From contig NZ_QORI02000028.1 in the NCBI RefSeq assembly GCF_003325755.1, forward strand, positions 1 through 47,338: DNA of 47,338 nucleotides. The letters are read 5' to 3'. Shown in pieces: positions 1 to 7,798 of this stretch; the stretch's first letter is position 1; each line of letters begins with the position of its first letter. The DNA is from Pseudomonas sp. SST3 (GTDB taxonomy: Bacteria; Pseudomonadota; Gammaproteobacteria; Pseudomonadales; Pseudomonadaceae). A program made the position numbers and the translations under genes. The notes beneath the pieces are model-generated. The model made no database searches. It was not told the origin of the DNA and saw only the letters and a program-made list of their open reading frames with translations.

Positions 1-369
1 ATGCAGCACCGGCACCCCGCTCCAATCGCTCGGCCCGCTGACTGATACCGTCACGCGGTACGCAGCCAGCCCCGCGATTGCAGTTCCGAACGCATCGTGC
101 GGCGCTTCCGAAAGGTCTGTGTAATCACGTACGTCGTTGTAGCAGGCGCGCGCAGGACTGCAGCCTGCATCTGGCTGCGAAGCGAATCCCTGGAGTTCGA
201 TCTCCTCCAGATACGCCTCAGCAATCGCCAGGCTCTGTTGGCGAAGCATGGGGTCGGCCGAGCGTCCAGTAATCGCAGCCATGGCCGAATAAAGCGCAGC
301 TGCGGCGATACCGACGATAACGATGGTGATCACCAGCTCGACCAGCGTCATGCCGCGCTGACGCTTCAT
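1..369 (-). CDS. mshD: MshD-like minor prepilin (C-terminus cut off by window edge)
   Basis: The reading frame opens at 369 and stays open for 123 codons to base 1, so only the N-terminal part is visible. It begins with a short basic leader, a Gly and then MTLVEL followed by a hydrophobic stretch, which is a type IV prepilin signal (cleavage after Gly6, Glu at +5 of the mature chain). Downstream residues with two Cys (GCSPARAC) resemble the variable part of minor pilins. The ATG overlaps the TGA of the preceding mshC by ATGA, so the two are translationally coupled. Being last after mshB, mshA and mshC fits MshD of MSHA-type pili. The exact paralogue name rests on gene order, not on a search. 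Confidence 0.75.
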   Translation of the reverse strand, partial: MKRQRGMTLVELVITIVIVGIAAAALYSAMAAITGRSADPMLRQQSLAIAEAYLEEIELQGFASQPDAGCSPARACYNDVRDYTDLSEAPHDAFGTAIAGLAAYRVTVSVSGPSDWSGVPVLH

Positions 370-809
370 TGCACCAGTCCGGTTTCGGCGGTCACGCTGA
401 AGCTGAACGCGCCAATGGTGGCGCTCGCCGCGCTGGACGGTCGGCCCAGCGAGTCGAACACCACGGGAAATTGGATCGCCGACACTGACACACCCGCAGG
501 CACGTCGGTATTGGCAAAGGGAATTTGGCCGTCCGGCCCCTGCACTTCGGCGCTATACGCACCGGAGACGCAATTGGCCGCCCGACGCAGGCGATAACCG
601 CCGGCGTCGAGGCTGACCTGGGTCAGGCAGCCGCTGGCCAGGGCCAGCTTCTGCGCGTAACGCACGGCCGAGACCGTTTCCTCGAAGAACAGACGTTCAT
701 CGAATACCTGCCGCTCGAAGAATCGCGGCCCCACCACAGCGGCGAGGATGCCGATGATGACGAGGGTCATGATCAGCTCGACGAGAGTGAAGCCGCGTAT
801 ACGGATCAT
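366..809 (-). CDS. mshC: MshC-like minor prepilin
   Basis: A 147-residue protein starting MIRIRG|FTLVELIMTLVIIGILAAVV, a classical type IV prepilin leader with cleavage after Gly6, conserved Glu5 of the mature protein and a hydrophobic N-terminal helix that would both anchor and polymerise the subunit. The remainder is a small soluble domain with two Cys (SGCLTQ, AANCVS) that may form a disulfide. It follows mshA by 79 bases and overlaps mshD by four. Minor pilins of this class are thought to prime assembly of the pilus from the inner membrane. The fold is certain; the choice of MshC over another minor pilin comes from position. Confidence 0.8.
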   Translation of the reverse strand: MIRIRGFTLVELIMTLVIIGILAAVVGPRFFERQVFDERLFFEETVSAVRYAQKLALASGCLTQVSLDAGGYRLRRAANCVSGAYSAEVQGPDGQIPFANTDVPAGVSVSAIQFPVVFDSLGRPSSAASATIGAFSFSVTAETGLVQ

Positions 810-888
810 GGCTGGCTCACACCCAACATTAGTGCTACGTCAGCCGGCACTGCGCTAACCTTCCCAGATGGCGAAATCAAGTTCACAG

Positions 889-1362
889 TTAGCCGTCGCA
901 ACCATCAGTCTCAATTTCAACATCATGCGCTGCGGCAGCCACTACAGGCGGACCGGCATCCGCAACTACGGCCGGGGTGTAGGTCACGAAACAATCTGCT
1001 CCAGTGAAGCCATTTGGCGTAAAGACTGCCACTCCTCCCGTATAGTCAGTATCAAAACCATCAAGCTGAATGGCCGCGCCAATTCCATCGGCATCAGCAG
1101 TCGGATAGCCTCCTACCATCGTCACACCGCCGGCGCCCTCCAGGTCGACAGCAGCATTGTGAACCCCGCCCGCTGCTAGCTGCGCCGAGTGTGCAATTGC
1201 TGCAGCGGAACGAACTGTTCCTCCTAACGCGTTGATCGTCGAAGCCCTAGCGTCGCCGCCCAAGTTCGCAAACCTCGGCAAAGCAAAAGCCGCCAGAATC
1301 CCCAAAATCACAATCACCATGATCAGTTCAATCATGGTGAAACCGCTTTGTTGTTTCTTCAT
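889..1362 (-). CDS. mshA: MSHA pilin (MshA-like major prepilin)
   Basis: A 157-residue prepilin: leader MKKQQSG, then FTMIELIMVIVILGILAAFALPRF, with the processing Gly, the +1 Phe and the +5 Glu all present. The soluble domain is Ala/Gly-rich and has two Cys near the C-terminus (ADCFVT and DGCDG), a usual place for the disulfide loop of type IVa/MSHA pilins. The pattern PRFANLGGDARASTINALGG after the helix is typical of MshA. It lies 25 bases after another pilin gene; in Vibrio the order is mshB then mshA, so this second copy is called the major pilin. A GGGGG-rich ribosome site lies about 8 bases before the ATG. Which of the two pilins is more abundant cannot be told from sequence. Confidence 0.82.
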   Translation of the reverse strand: MKKQQSGFTMIELIMVIVILGILAAFALPRFANLGGDARASTINALGGTVRSAAAIAHSAQLAAGGVHNAAVDLEGAGGVTMVGGYPTADADGIGAAIQLDGFDTDYTGGVAVFTPNGFTGADCFVTYTPAVVADAGPPVVAAAAHDVEIETDGCDG

Positions 1363-1387
1363 TTCTATGCCCCCAAGGCAGTTGGTG

Positions 1388-1891
1388 TTACGGATTGAAG
1401 GTGGTAACGACAGTACCCAACGCCGAGTCGTAAACGATCCGGTCGTTGTTACCTTGTCCTTGGTAGGTGTAAGTGCAGGCCTGGCCGGCGGAGCCGGTCA
1501 GTGTGGCCTCATAGTCCGGGTTGGTTCCGGTGATGGTCGGTGCGGAGCCTTGCAGCAGGTTGGTCCAGAGCGCCTGGCAGTCGGCAACCGAGCCAAGTGT
1601 GTTACCGCCATCGATACCTACCGGCCAACCACTGGTATTAACGTCGACGTTTCCAGCGCCAAAGCCCACGACGTTATCGTTCGACGTTATGCCCTTGCCC
1701 CGGTTAACTTCCCACTGTGCACGTGCGAGCATGACTGCGGACGCAAGCGCACCGCCGACGCCCCGCACGGAAGCCTCATGAGCATCATCTGCAACATCAA
1801 TAAAACGCGGTAACGCGACCGCCGCCAGGATGCCGAGGATGGCAATCACCACCACCAGCTCGATCATTGTGAATCCATTTTGCCTGTTCAT
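1388..1891 (-). CDS. mshB: MshB-like prepilin
   Basis: A 167-residue prepilin beginning MNRQNG|FTMIELVVVIAILGILAAVALPRF, with PRFIDVADDAHEASVRGVGG following the helix, closely similar to its neighbour mshA over the first 50 residues. The C-terminal domain contains two Cys (VADCQALW and GQACTYTY). A strong GAGGAG ribosome site precedes the ATG by about 6 bases. It is separated from mshG upstream by 188 bases in which no gene is seen; in Vibrio mshF lies there. The similarity of the two N-terminal halves points to an old duplication. It could equally be the major pilin, with the downstream gene secondary. Confidence 0.78.
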   Translation of the reverse strand: MNRQNGFTMIELVVVIAILGILAAVALPRFIDVADDAHEASVRGVGGALASAVMLARAQWEVNRGKGITSNDNVVGFGAGNVDVNTSGWPVGIDGGNTLGSVADCQALWTNLLQGSAPTITGTNPDYEATLTGSAGQACTYTYQGQGNNDRIVYDSALGTVVTTFNP

Positions 1892-2079
1892 TTCCGCTCC
1901 TCATTTTCACGGTCATGCAGCCGTTCCATAGCCGAACCGTTTATTAAACCGACGTGCCTTCCGTGGTTCGTCAGTAATCTGTTAAGCCTGTTGTGGACGC
2001 TGGCACAGCGACTCAACGCCGATAAGTTGGCGTTTCTTTGTGGCCGAGTATCCACGGCGCGCTTCTAGCCAAAAGCACC

Positions 2080-3318
2080 TCACCCTCTCCCCTGCGCCGC
2101 GCTACCCAGTTCCCACATCGGCAAAAACACACCCAACGCCAGAATCAGCACCATCACGCCCATGCAGACGATAAGAATCGGTTCGATGGCGTCGGCCAGT
2201 TGCTTGAGGTCGTAGTCGACCTCCTGTTCGTAGAAATCAGCCACTTCGATGAAAAGGTCGTCCAGCGCACCGGTTTCTTCACCCACGGCCATCATCTGCA
2301 GCACTAATGGGGTAAACAGGCCGGAGTTGTGGGCCGAGCGGGTCAGCGCTTCGCCGCGTTCGACGCTCTCGCGGATGCCGAGAATGGCCTCGCCGATGTG
2401 CCGGTTGCCGACGCTGGCGCTGTTGATCGACAGGGTGTGCAACAACGGCACGCCGGCGCGGTACATCATCGCGAAGGTACGGGTGAAGCGCGCCAGGGCG
2501 ATGCGTTCGAAGATGCCGCCGACAATGGGCAGGCGCAGCTTGATGCGGTCCCACTTGAGTCGACCGGCATCGGTCTCGATCCACTTGAAAAAACCGTAGA
2601 GCCCGCCGACGATGCCGAGCAGCAGCAACCACCACCAGTCGCGCATGAAGTTCGAGGTGCCGATCAGCACGCGGGTAGCCCAGGGCAACTGTGCGTGGAA
2701 CTGGGCGAATACCTTTGCGAAAGCCGGAATCACCAGCAGGTTGATCACCGCGAGCGCGACACCCATCGCGACCAGGACGAAGATGGGATAACGGGTCGCC
2801 TGCTTGATGCGCTTGCGGGTTTCGCGCTCCAGTTCGAGGTAGGCCGACAGCTGTTTAAAGGCTTGATCGAGCTGACCGGTGTTTTCACCGACGCTGACCA
2901 TGCTGACGAACAGGTCGTTGAACACTTTTGGGTGCGCGTTCAGCGCGACAGCCATCGACTGCCCGCTCTCGAGACTGGCGCGCACGTCCTGAAGAATTTG
3001 CCGGAAATACAGGTTTCGATTGGATTCGGCCAGGCCGCCGATGGCGCGAATGATCGGTACACCCGCCTTGCTCAGGCTGTACATCTGCCGGCTGAAGATG
3101 ATCAGCTCGTCCAGGTCGACGCGTTTGCGTCGCAGCTTGTCGCGCAGCATGGCCAGCGCATCGCCACTGCCTGCCTGTGCCTCGTTGGCTTCGATGGTCA
3201 GCGGGGTGATCTGCCGAGAGAGCAATTCGCCTGCCACCGAGTCAACGCTGGCGCCTTCTAGCGCGCCGCTGACCTTGACGCCTTGGGCGTTTCGACCGGT
3301 ATAGCGGAAGGCGGGCAT
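2080..3318 (-). CDS. mshG: MSHA inner-membrane platform protein MshG (GspF/PilC family)
   Basis: A 412-residue polytopic protein of the GspF/PilC family, the inner-membrane platform on which the assembly ATPase acts. It starts MPAFRYTGRNAQGVKVSGALEG, the usual N-terminus of the family, and contains two T2SSF domains (about 70-195 and 275-400), each with the FSRQMYSLSKAGVP / FTRTFAMMYRAGVPLLH signature. Hydrophobic segments lie at about 175-200, 222-245 and 378-400, as in PilC/GspF. GGAGG lies 9 bases before the ATG. It is unusual in being separated from mshE upstream by a 454-base block of repeats (3319-3772), whereas the upstream genes overlap each other. Confidence 0.92.
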   Translation of the reverse strand: MPAFRYTGRNAQGVKVSGALEGASVDSVAGELLSRQITPLTIEANEAQAGSGDALAMLRDKLRRKRVDLDELIIFSRQMYSLSKAGVPIIRAIGGLAESNRNLYFRQILQDVRASLESGQSMAVALNAHPKVFNDLFVSMVSVGENTGQLDQAFKQLSAYLELERETRKRIKQATRYPIFVLVAMGVALAVINLLVIPAFAKVFAQFHAQLPWATRVLIGTSNFMRDWWWLLLLGIVGGLYGFFKWIETDAGRLKWDRIKLRLPIVGGIFERIALARFTRTFAMMYRAGVPLLHTLSINSASVGNRHIGEAILGIRESVERGEALTRSAHNSGLFTPLVLQMMAVGEETGALDDLFIEVADFYEQEVDYDLKQLADAIEPILIVCMGVMVLILALGVFLPMWELGSAAQGRG

Positions 3319-3772
3319 CAGGCGCGCCCTCCAACTGTTTTTGAGGCCGACGGTTGCCGCCGTGCGCTATCCAGAAGCGCCCCTTCACCCCAACCCCCTC
3401 TCCGCAGGGGAGAGGGAGTTTCCGTGCTGACGTGGGGTTCAGTGATATCTGAGGGTTGCGAGCACGCCGTACCTACGTAGGGGCGAGCTTGCTCGCGAAA
3501 GCGACGCTCCGCCGGGCACTCTAGATTCGCCAGCAAGCTGGCTTGTATGTCGTAGAGTGATCGTTCCCATGCTTCGCGTGGGAACGCAGCCTGCAATGCT
3601 CCGCGTCGCTGGGATGCAGAGCGTCCCGCCCTGAGGTTCCACGCAGGAGTGTGGGAACCTTCAATGCGGCTCCCGTAGGAGCGAGCTTGCTCGCGAACAC
3701 GCTTTTCCGTGCCGCTTTGGTTCGCGAGCAAGCTCGCTCCTACAAGAATGGGGTGACGGAGTCGCGAGGCAA
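3319..3772. repeat. Repeat island between mshE and mshG (REP and other palindromes)
   Basis: This 454-base gap in the msh operon holds no credible gene but several palindromic repeats. Four REP-type units built on GCGAGCTTGCTCGC lie at 3477-3499, 3526-3548 (variant), 3675-3697 and 3721-3743; the last two are in opposite orientation and could fold into one cruciform-like structure. A CCCTCTCC/GGAGAGGG hairpin lies at 3396-3416. A CGTTCCCA/TGGGAACG hairpin lies at 3562-3586, with related sequence up to about 3660. Such units are common intergenic elements in Pseudomonas. An open frame across the block on the minus strand is just translated repeat sequence. The palindromes may attenuate transcription or stabilise mRNA ends. 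Confidence 0.88.
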
Positions 3773-5497
3773 TCACGCCGTCACCTCATCATCCGCCAAG
3801 GTCGCGCAAACCTTGAGGACTTCATCGACACTGGTGATGCCGGCGATGGCGTAATCCAACGCGCACTCGGCCAGCGGCCGGTAGTGCGGTTGTTGACGTG
3901 CGGCTTCGGCGAAGCCCTGTGGATCACCGCGACGCAGTGCGGCGACCATCGGCTCGTCGAGCTCAAGCAGCTCGTAGACGCCGATCCGTCCGCTGTAACC
4001 ACTGTTGTGGCATTGGTGGCAGCCGCTGCCTCGGCGGAAGCGCTTGTCAGCCAGCGATCCGCCATGCAGCGTCTCCAACCAGGCCAGCTGGCGCGGATCG
4101 GGTTGATGGTCTTCCTGGCAGTTTTCACAGACGCGGCGGATCAAGCGCTGCGCCAGCACCGCGTTGAGCGCGGTGGCGACGAGGAAGGGCTCCACGCCCA
4201 TGTCGATCAGGCGCATGGCGGAGGTCAGCGCATCATTGGTGTGCAACGTGGACAGCACCAAGTGACCCGTGAGCGCGGCGCGCAGGCCGATCTCGGCGGT
4301 CTCCTGATCGCGGATCTCACCGACCAGCACGATGTCCGGGTCCTGGCGGAGTGCGGCGCGCAGCACGCGGGCGAAGGTCAGTTCGATCTTGGCGTTGACC
4401 TGCACCTGGTTGACCCGCGGTAGGCGGTATTCGACCGGGTCTTCAACGGTGATGATCTTCTTTTCCGGACTGTTCAGCTCCGAAAGGCCGGCGTACAGCG
4501 TAGTGGTCTTGCCCGAACCAGTCGGGCCGGTGACCAGCACCATGCCATGCGGTCTTTGTAGCAGCCGGCGGAAGCGTTCGAGCATGGCTGGTGGCATGCC
4601 GGTCCCTTCGAGCTTGAACATCGCACCGCTCTGGTCGAGCAAACGCATCACTACCGACTCGCCAAACTGAACAGGCATGGTCGAGACACGCACATCGAGG
4701 TTGCGGTTCTTCACCCGAATATTGAAGCGGCCATCCTGCGGCAGGCGTTTTTCAGAGATATCGAGACCCGACATGATCTTCAGGCGCATGACCAGCGCCG
4801 AGGCGACGCGGTGTTCCTTCATCACCTGCTCGTTGAGCACACCATCGATACGTTGACGAATCCGTACCACACCTTCATCAGGCTCGATGTGAATGTCGGA
4901 CGCCTTCATCTGCACGGCATCTTCGAACAGTGTTTGCAGCAGACGCACCACTGGCGCATCGCTGTTGCTGTCCGCGCCGAGGCGGGACAGGTCGAAATCG
5001 CTGTCCTGCAGTTCGCCTTCCAGCTCACCGGCCAGCGACGCGATCTCACTGGTGCGTCGGTAGAGCTGATCGAGCGCGCCCAGTAGCTCGCTCTCACGAA
5101 CCACCGCAGGGAATACCCGCTTGCCCAGCAGGCGCTCCATCTCGTCCTGAGCGAACAAATCGAGCGGATCGGTCATGCCGACCAGCAAGCCACCTGCCTG
5201 GCGTGACAGCACAATGACACGAAAGCGCCGGGCCACCGACTCGGGCAAGCTCTGCGTCAGTTGATTGTCGAACTTGTAATGCTTGAGCTCGACGAAAGGG
5301 ATCTTCAATTGCTCGGACAAGGCCTGAAGCAGGCGGCCCTCATCGATGAAGCCAAGGTCGAGAACCGTGCGGCCCAGCTTCGAGCCGGTACGTTTCTGAT
5401 CCTGCAGGGCAAGTTGCAACTGGGCGTCGCTGATCAGCCCGGCCTGGACCAGAACGTCGCCGAGGCGAATCTTGCGCTGGCGAATGTCCTGAGTCAT
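3773..5497 (-). CDS. mshE: MSHA pilus extension ATPase MshE with c-di-GMP-binding MshEN domain
   Basis: A 574-residue GspE-family hexameric ATPase that drives pilus extension. The start MTQDIRQRKIRLGD is chosen because it overlaps the mshN stop (ATGA) and gives the family length; the frame is open further upstream only inside mshN. Two tandem MshEN motifs are visible at residues 11-34 (RLGDVL...LALQDQ) and 40-63 (KLGRTV...LSEQ), the known c-di-GMP-binding element of MshE. Walker A GPTGSGKT is at 324-331, the Asp box VEDPVEYR follows at about 351, Walker B with GEIRDQET is at about 388-400, and a four-Cys zinc site (CENC 457-460, CHQC 493-496) is present. Pilus extension is therefore probably under c-di-GMP control. 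Confidence 0.93.
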   Translation of the reverse strand: MTQDIRQRKIRLGDVLVQAGLISDAQLQLALQDQKRTGSKLGRTVLDLGFIDEGRLLQALSEQLKIPFVELKHYKFDNQLTQSLPESVARRFRVIVLSRQAGGLLVGMTDPLDLFAQDEMERLLGKRVFPAVVRESELLGALDQLYRRTSEIASLAGELEGELQDSDFDLSRLGADSNSDAPVVRLLQTLFEDAVQMKASDIHIEPDEGVVRIRQRIDGVLNEQVMKEHRVASALVMRLKIMSGLDISEKRLPQDGRFNIRVKNRNLDVRVSTMPVQFGESVVMRLLDQSGAMFKLEGTGMPPAMLERFRRLLQRPHGMVLVTGPTGSGKTTTLYAGLSELNSPEKKIITVEDPVEYRLPRVNQVQVNAKIELTFARVLRAALRQDPDIVLVGEIRDQETAEIGLRAALTGHLVLSTLHTNDALTSAMRLIDMGVEPFLVATALNAVLAQRLIRRVCENCQEDHQPDPRQLAWLETLHGGSLADKRFRRGSGCHQCHNSGYSGRIGVYELLELDEPMVAALRRGDPQGFAEAARQQPHYRPLAECALDYAIAGITSVDEVLKVCATLADDEVTA

Positions 5498-6861
5498 CTC
5501 GCTCCTCCCAGGGAACCGGCGCGTTCGATGGCGAACTGACGCGCGCTGTCGTCCAGATCCTGCCCCTGCAGGGCGAGGCGATAGTGCCGACCGGCCTGTG
5601 CCGGCTGATCGAGTTGTTCCAGCGCGATCGCTAAACCCAGTTGCCAAGCGGCCTGACTCGGCCGTATCGAAGTGAGCTGATGGTAGGTCGCAGCGCTGGC
5701 AGACCAGTCACCGACCTGCTGATAAAGCGCCGCGAGTACGGCGTGATAGCCAGTGTTGCGCTGCAGTTCGGGGGCGTTCTGCTGCAGCGTGGCGATGGCT
5801 GCAGTTTGATCACCCACCTGCAGCTGCCCGCGAGCAAGCAGCTCTCGGAGTTCTGCATCGAAGGGCCGCGCCTGCAACTGAGCCGGCAACCAGCTCAGCA
5901 GCGCAGCGGTGTCACCTGCGCCAAGATAAGCTCGGGCCAGCCAGCGACTGATCTCCGGGTCGTCTGGTTGACCTAGATGAAGCGCCTGCAACTGTTGGAT
6001 AGCCGACAGGTGATTACCCCTAGTCAGGGCCTGGCGCGCGCTGGCAAGGGCATCGGGTTGATGAGCGCCAATGCTTAGGCGCTTAGCGGCAGCCACGGGA
6101 CGAGCCAGAGCTTGCTGCGCTGGGGCCTCTTCTGCGCGGGCTGACACTGCGGCCGGTTCAGCCGGCTGGGCCTCGCGCATCACCCAATCCGGCAGCTGCG
6201 CCTCGTCCAGATCAACCGACTCGGCCACCGGCATCGATATGGATTGCTCGTCATCCTCCGGTCCGCTCAGGGATATATCCAGCCACAGCTGCGAGCGACT
6301 ACCCACTGACTCAAGCCGATCAGACACGTTCAGCCGATCACCAAAACCGACCACCAGTACGTTTATGCTGCCGCCCTGCGGCTCGACTCGCCAGGACAGG
6401 GTCTGGCCGTCTTTTTCGATGCGCCCCGTGCGCGTCTCGCCCGAGAACGCGACATCCTTAAGCTGAAAACTGACCGAGCCGGCGGTATCGATTCGCTGAT
6501 AGCTGACGGGCCGATCCAGCAGAAGCTGCAGCACGAAGCGCCGACCATCGTTTTGCGGCAGTACGTCCAGCAGCTGCGTTTGGTTGAAAACCTCGGCGGT
6601 CGGCAAGGCCTGCTCGACCGTCTCTGGCGGAACCATTGCCGGTTCGGCACCGGCCCGCAGGCGATCGAATAGCAACACCAACGATATGGCCACCAGCACG
6701 GTTGCCGCGATTATCAACCACCCCCGGCGCAGACGCTTGGAACGCTTACGCCGACCCGCACCGGCTTCGTCCACCGCATGAATGCTACCCAGCTGCTGCC
6801 GCTCGGCCGGCGCGGCGCGGCGTGCTTCTAGATCACGCAGCATGTCGTTGACCAGGCTCAC
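5494..6861 (-). CDS. mshN: MshN-like TPR protein
   Basis: A 455-residue protein with one transmembrane helix near residues 45-66 (LIIAATVLVAISLVLLF) preceded by a basic stretch, so a short cytoplasmic N-terminus and a large periplasmic part. Residues about 95-200 look like a beta-rich AMIN-type domain; the stretch from about 275 to the end consists of helical TPR-like repeats (SARQALTRGNHLSAIQQL, DAELRELLARGQLQ, AAWQLGLAIALEQL). It overlaps mshM at its start and mshE at its end by ATGA in each case, so the three are coupled. MshN is thought to help assemble or stabilise the pilus basal body. The assignment is from order, length and architecture. Confidence 0.82.
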   Translation of the reverse strand: MSLVNDMLRDLEARRAAPAERQQLGSIHAVDEAGAGRRKRSKRLRRGWLIIAATVLVAISLVLLFDRLRAGAEPAMVPPETVEQALPTAEVFNQTQLLDVLPQNDGRRFVLQLLLDRPVSYQRIDTAGSVSFQLKDVAFSGETRTGRIEKDGQTLSWRVEPQGGSINVLVVGFGDRLNVSDRLESVGSRSQLWLDISLSGPEDDEQSISMPVAESVDLDEAQLPDWVMREAQPAEPAAVSARAEEAPAQQALARPVAAAKRLSIGAHQPDALASARQALTRGNHLSAIQQLQALHLGQPDDPEISRWLARAYLGAGDTAALLSWLPAQLQARPFDAELRELLARGQLQVGDQTAAIATLQQNAPELQRNTGYHAVLAALYQQVGDWSASAATYHQLTSIRPSQAAWQLGLAIALEQLDQPAQAGRHYRLALQGQDLDDSARQFAIERAGSLGGAR

Positions 6862-7790
6862 GGCAGCACCTCCGCGAGTTGCACCAACCAGGGCCAGGCG
6901 ACTGCAATCAGCGCCAGCGATAGGCCGGTGCCGGTCAGGGTCCAGCCGAAGCGCCCCGTAAGGCTTAGCCAGAGAGGTCGGGCGCCTTCGGTGTCTTCCA
7001 GCGCACGGCGGACGTGAGGGACCAGGACCTGGCGCGTGCCCTCACCGAAGGCAACCATCAGGCACTTATTCGCCAGTATGTTCAGCAGGCGCGGAATACC
7101 GCCGCTGCCACGTACCAACAAACGTACCGCTGGAGCCTGGAACAGCGGTTCGCCACGGTAGCCTGCTACGGCGAGGCGCTCCTGCAGATACCGCGTGGCA
7201 TCGCTGACATCCAGCGGCCGCAGGCTGTAGGAAAAGGTGATGCGTTGACGCAGCTGGCGGAAGTCCTCGCGTGCAAGTGTCGCGTCCAGTTCTGGCTGGC
7301 CGAACAGCACCACCTGCAGCAGCTTGCGGTGCTCGGTCTCCAGATTGGTCAACAGACGCAAGGCTTCCAGCGTTGCGGGCGGCAGCGCCTGCGCTTCGTC
7401 GATCAGCAGGACGGTGCTTTTGCCGTGCCCGGCCAGTTCGATCAGCCGCGCGTGCAGCGCAGTGAGCAAGCCGTGATTGTCCAGGTCCACCATGTTGGTG
7501 ATATGTAACTCGTGCGCCAGCGCCTGGCGTAAGGCCATGGGCGTCAGCGTCGGATTGGGCAGCCACGCAACCTGATAGCGCTCGGTGTCCAGCTCGTTCA
7601 GCAAGGCGCGGCAAAGCAGCGTCTTCCCTGTGCCCACCTCGCCAGTGACCTTGATGAAGCCCTCACCCTCGCCCAGCGCCACGCGTAGCAGATTGAGGCA
7701 GGCCTGATAAGGCGCCAGCTGGACCAGAAAGCCGGTGTTCGGCGAAAGCGCGAACGGCTTTTCGCGTAGCCCAAAAAAAGCTTCGTACAT
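6858..7790 (-). CDS. mshM: MshM-like AAA ATPase (ExeA family)
   Basis: A 310-residue ExeA-type AAA protein. It starts MYEAFFGLREKPFALSPNTGFL, the typical opening of this family. Walker A GEVGTGKT and Walker B LLIDEAQAL are clear, followed by the sensor region FGQPELDATL and an arginine-rich RQLRQRITFSYSL segment. A C-terminal hydrophobic helix (LSLALIAVAWPWLVQLAEVL) would anchor it to the inner membrane. ExeA works with ExeB to place the secretin in the outer membrane; MshM is presumed to do the same for MshL, whose gene lies 8 bases upstream. It overlaps mshN by four bases. Confidence 0.9.
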   Translation of the reverse strand: MYEAFFGLREKPFALSPNTGFLVQLAPYQACLNLLRVALGEGEGFIKVTGEVGTGKTLLCRALLNELDTERYQVAWLPNPTLTPMALRQALAHELHITNMVDLDNHGLLTALHARLIELAGHGKSTVLLIDEAQALPPATLEALRLLTNLETEHRKLLQVVLFGQPELDATLAREDFRQLRQRITFSYSLRPLDVSDATRYLQERLAVAGYRGEPLFQAPAVRLLVRGSGGIPRLLNILANKCLMVAFGEGTRQVLVPHVRRALEDTEGARPLWLSLTGRFGWTLTGTGLSLALIAVAWPWLVQLAEVLP

Positions 7791-7798
7791 GCCGGCCG

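Noticed and set aside
3318..3776. A 152-residue open frame between mshE and mshG
   Set aside because: The translation is made of repeat sequence (several REP and other palindromes) with no start signal or domain; it is a shadow of the repeat island.
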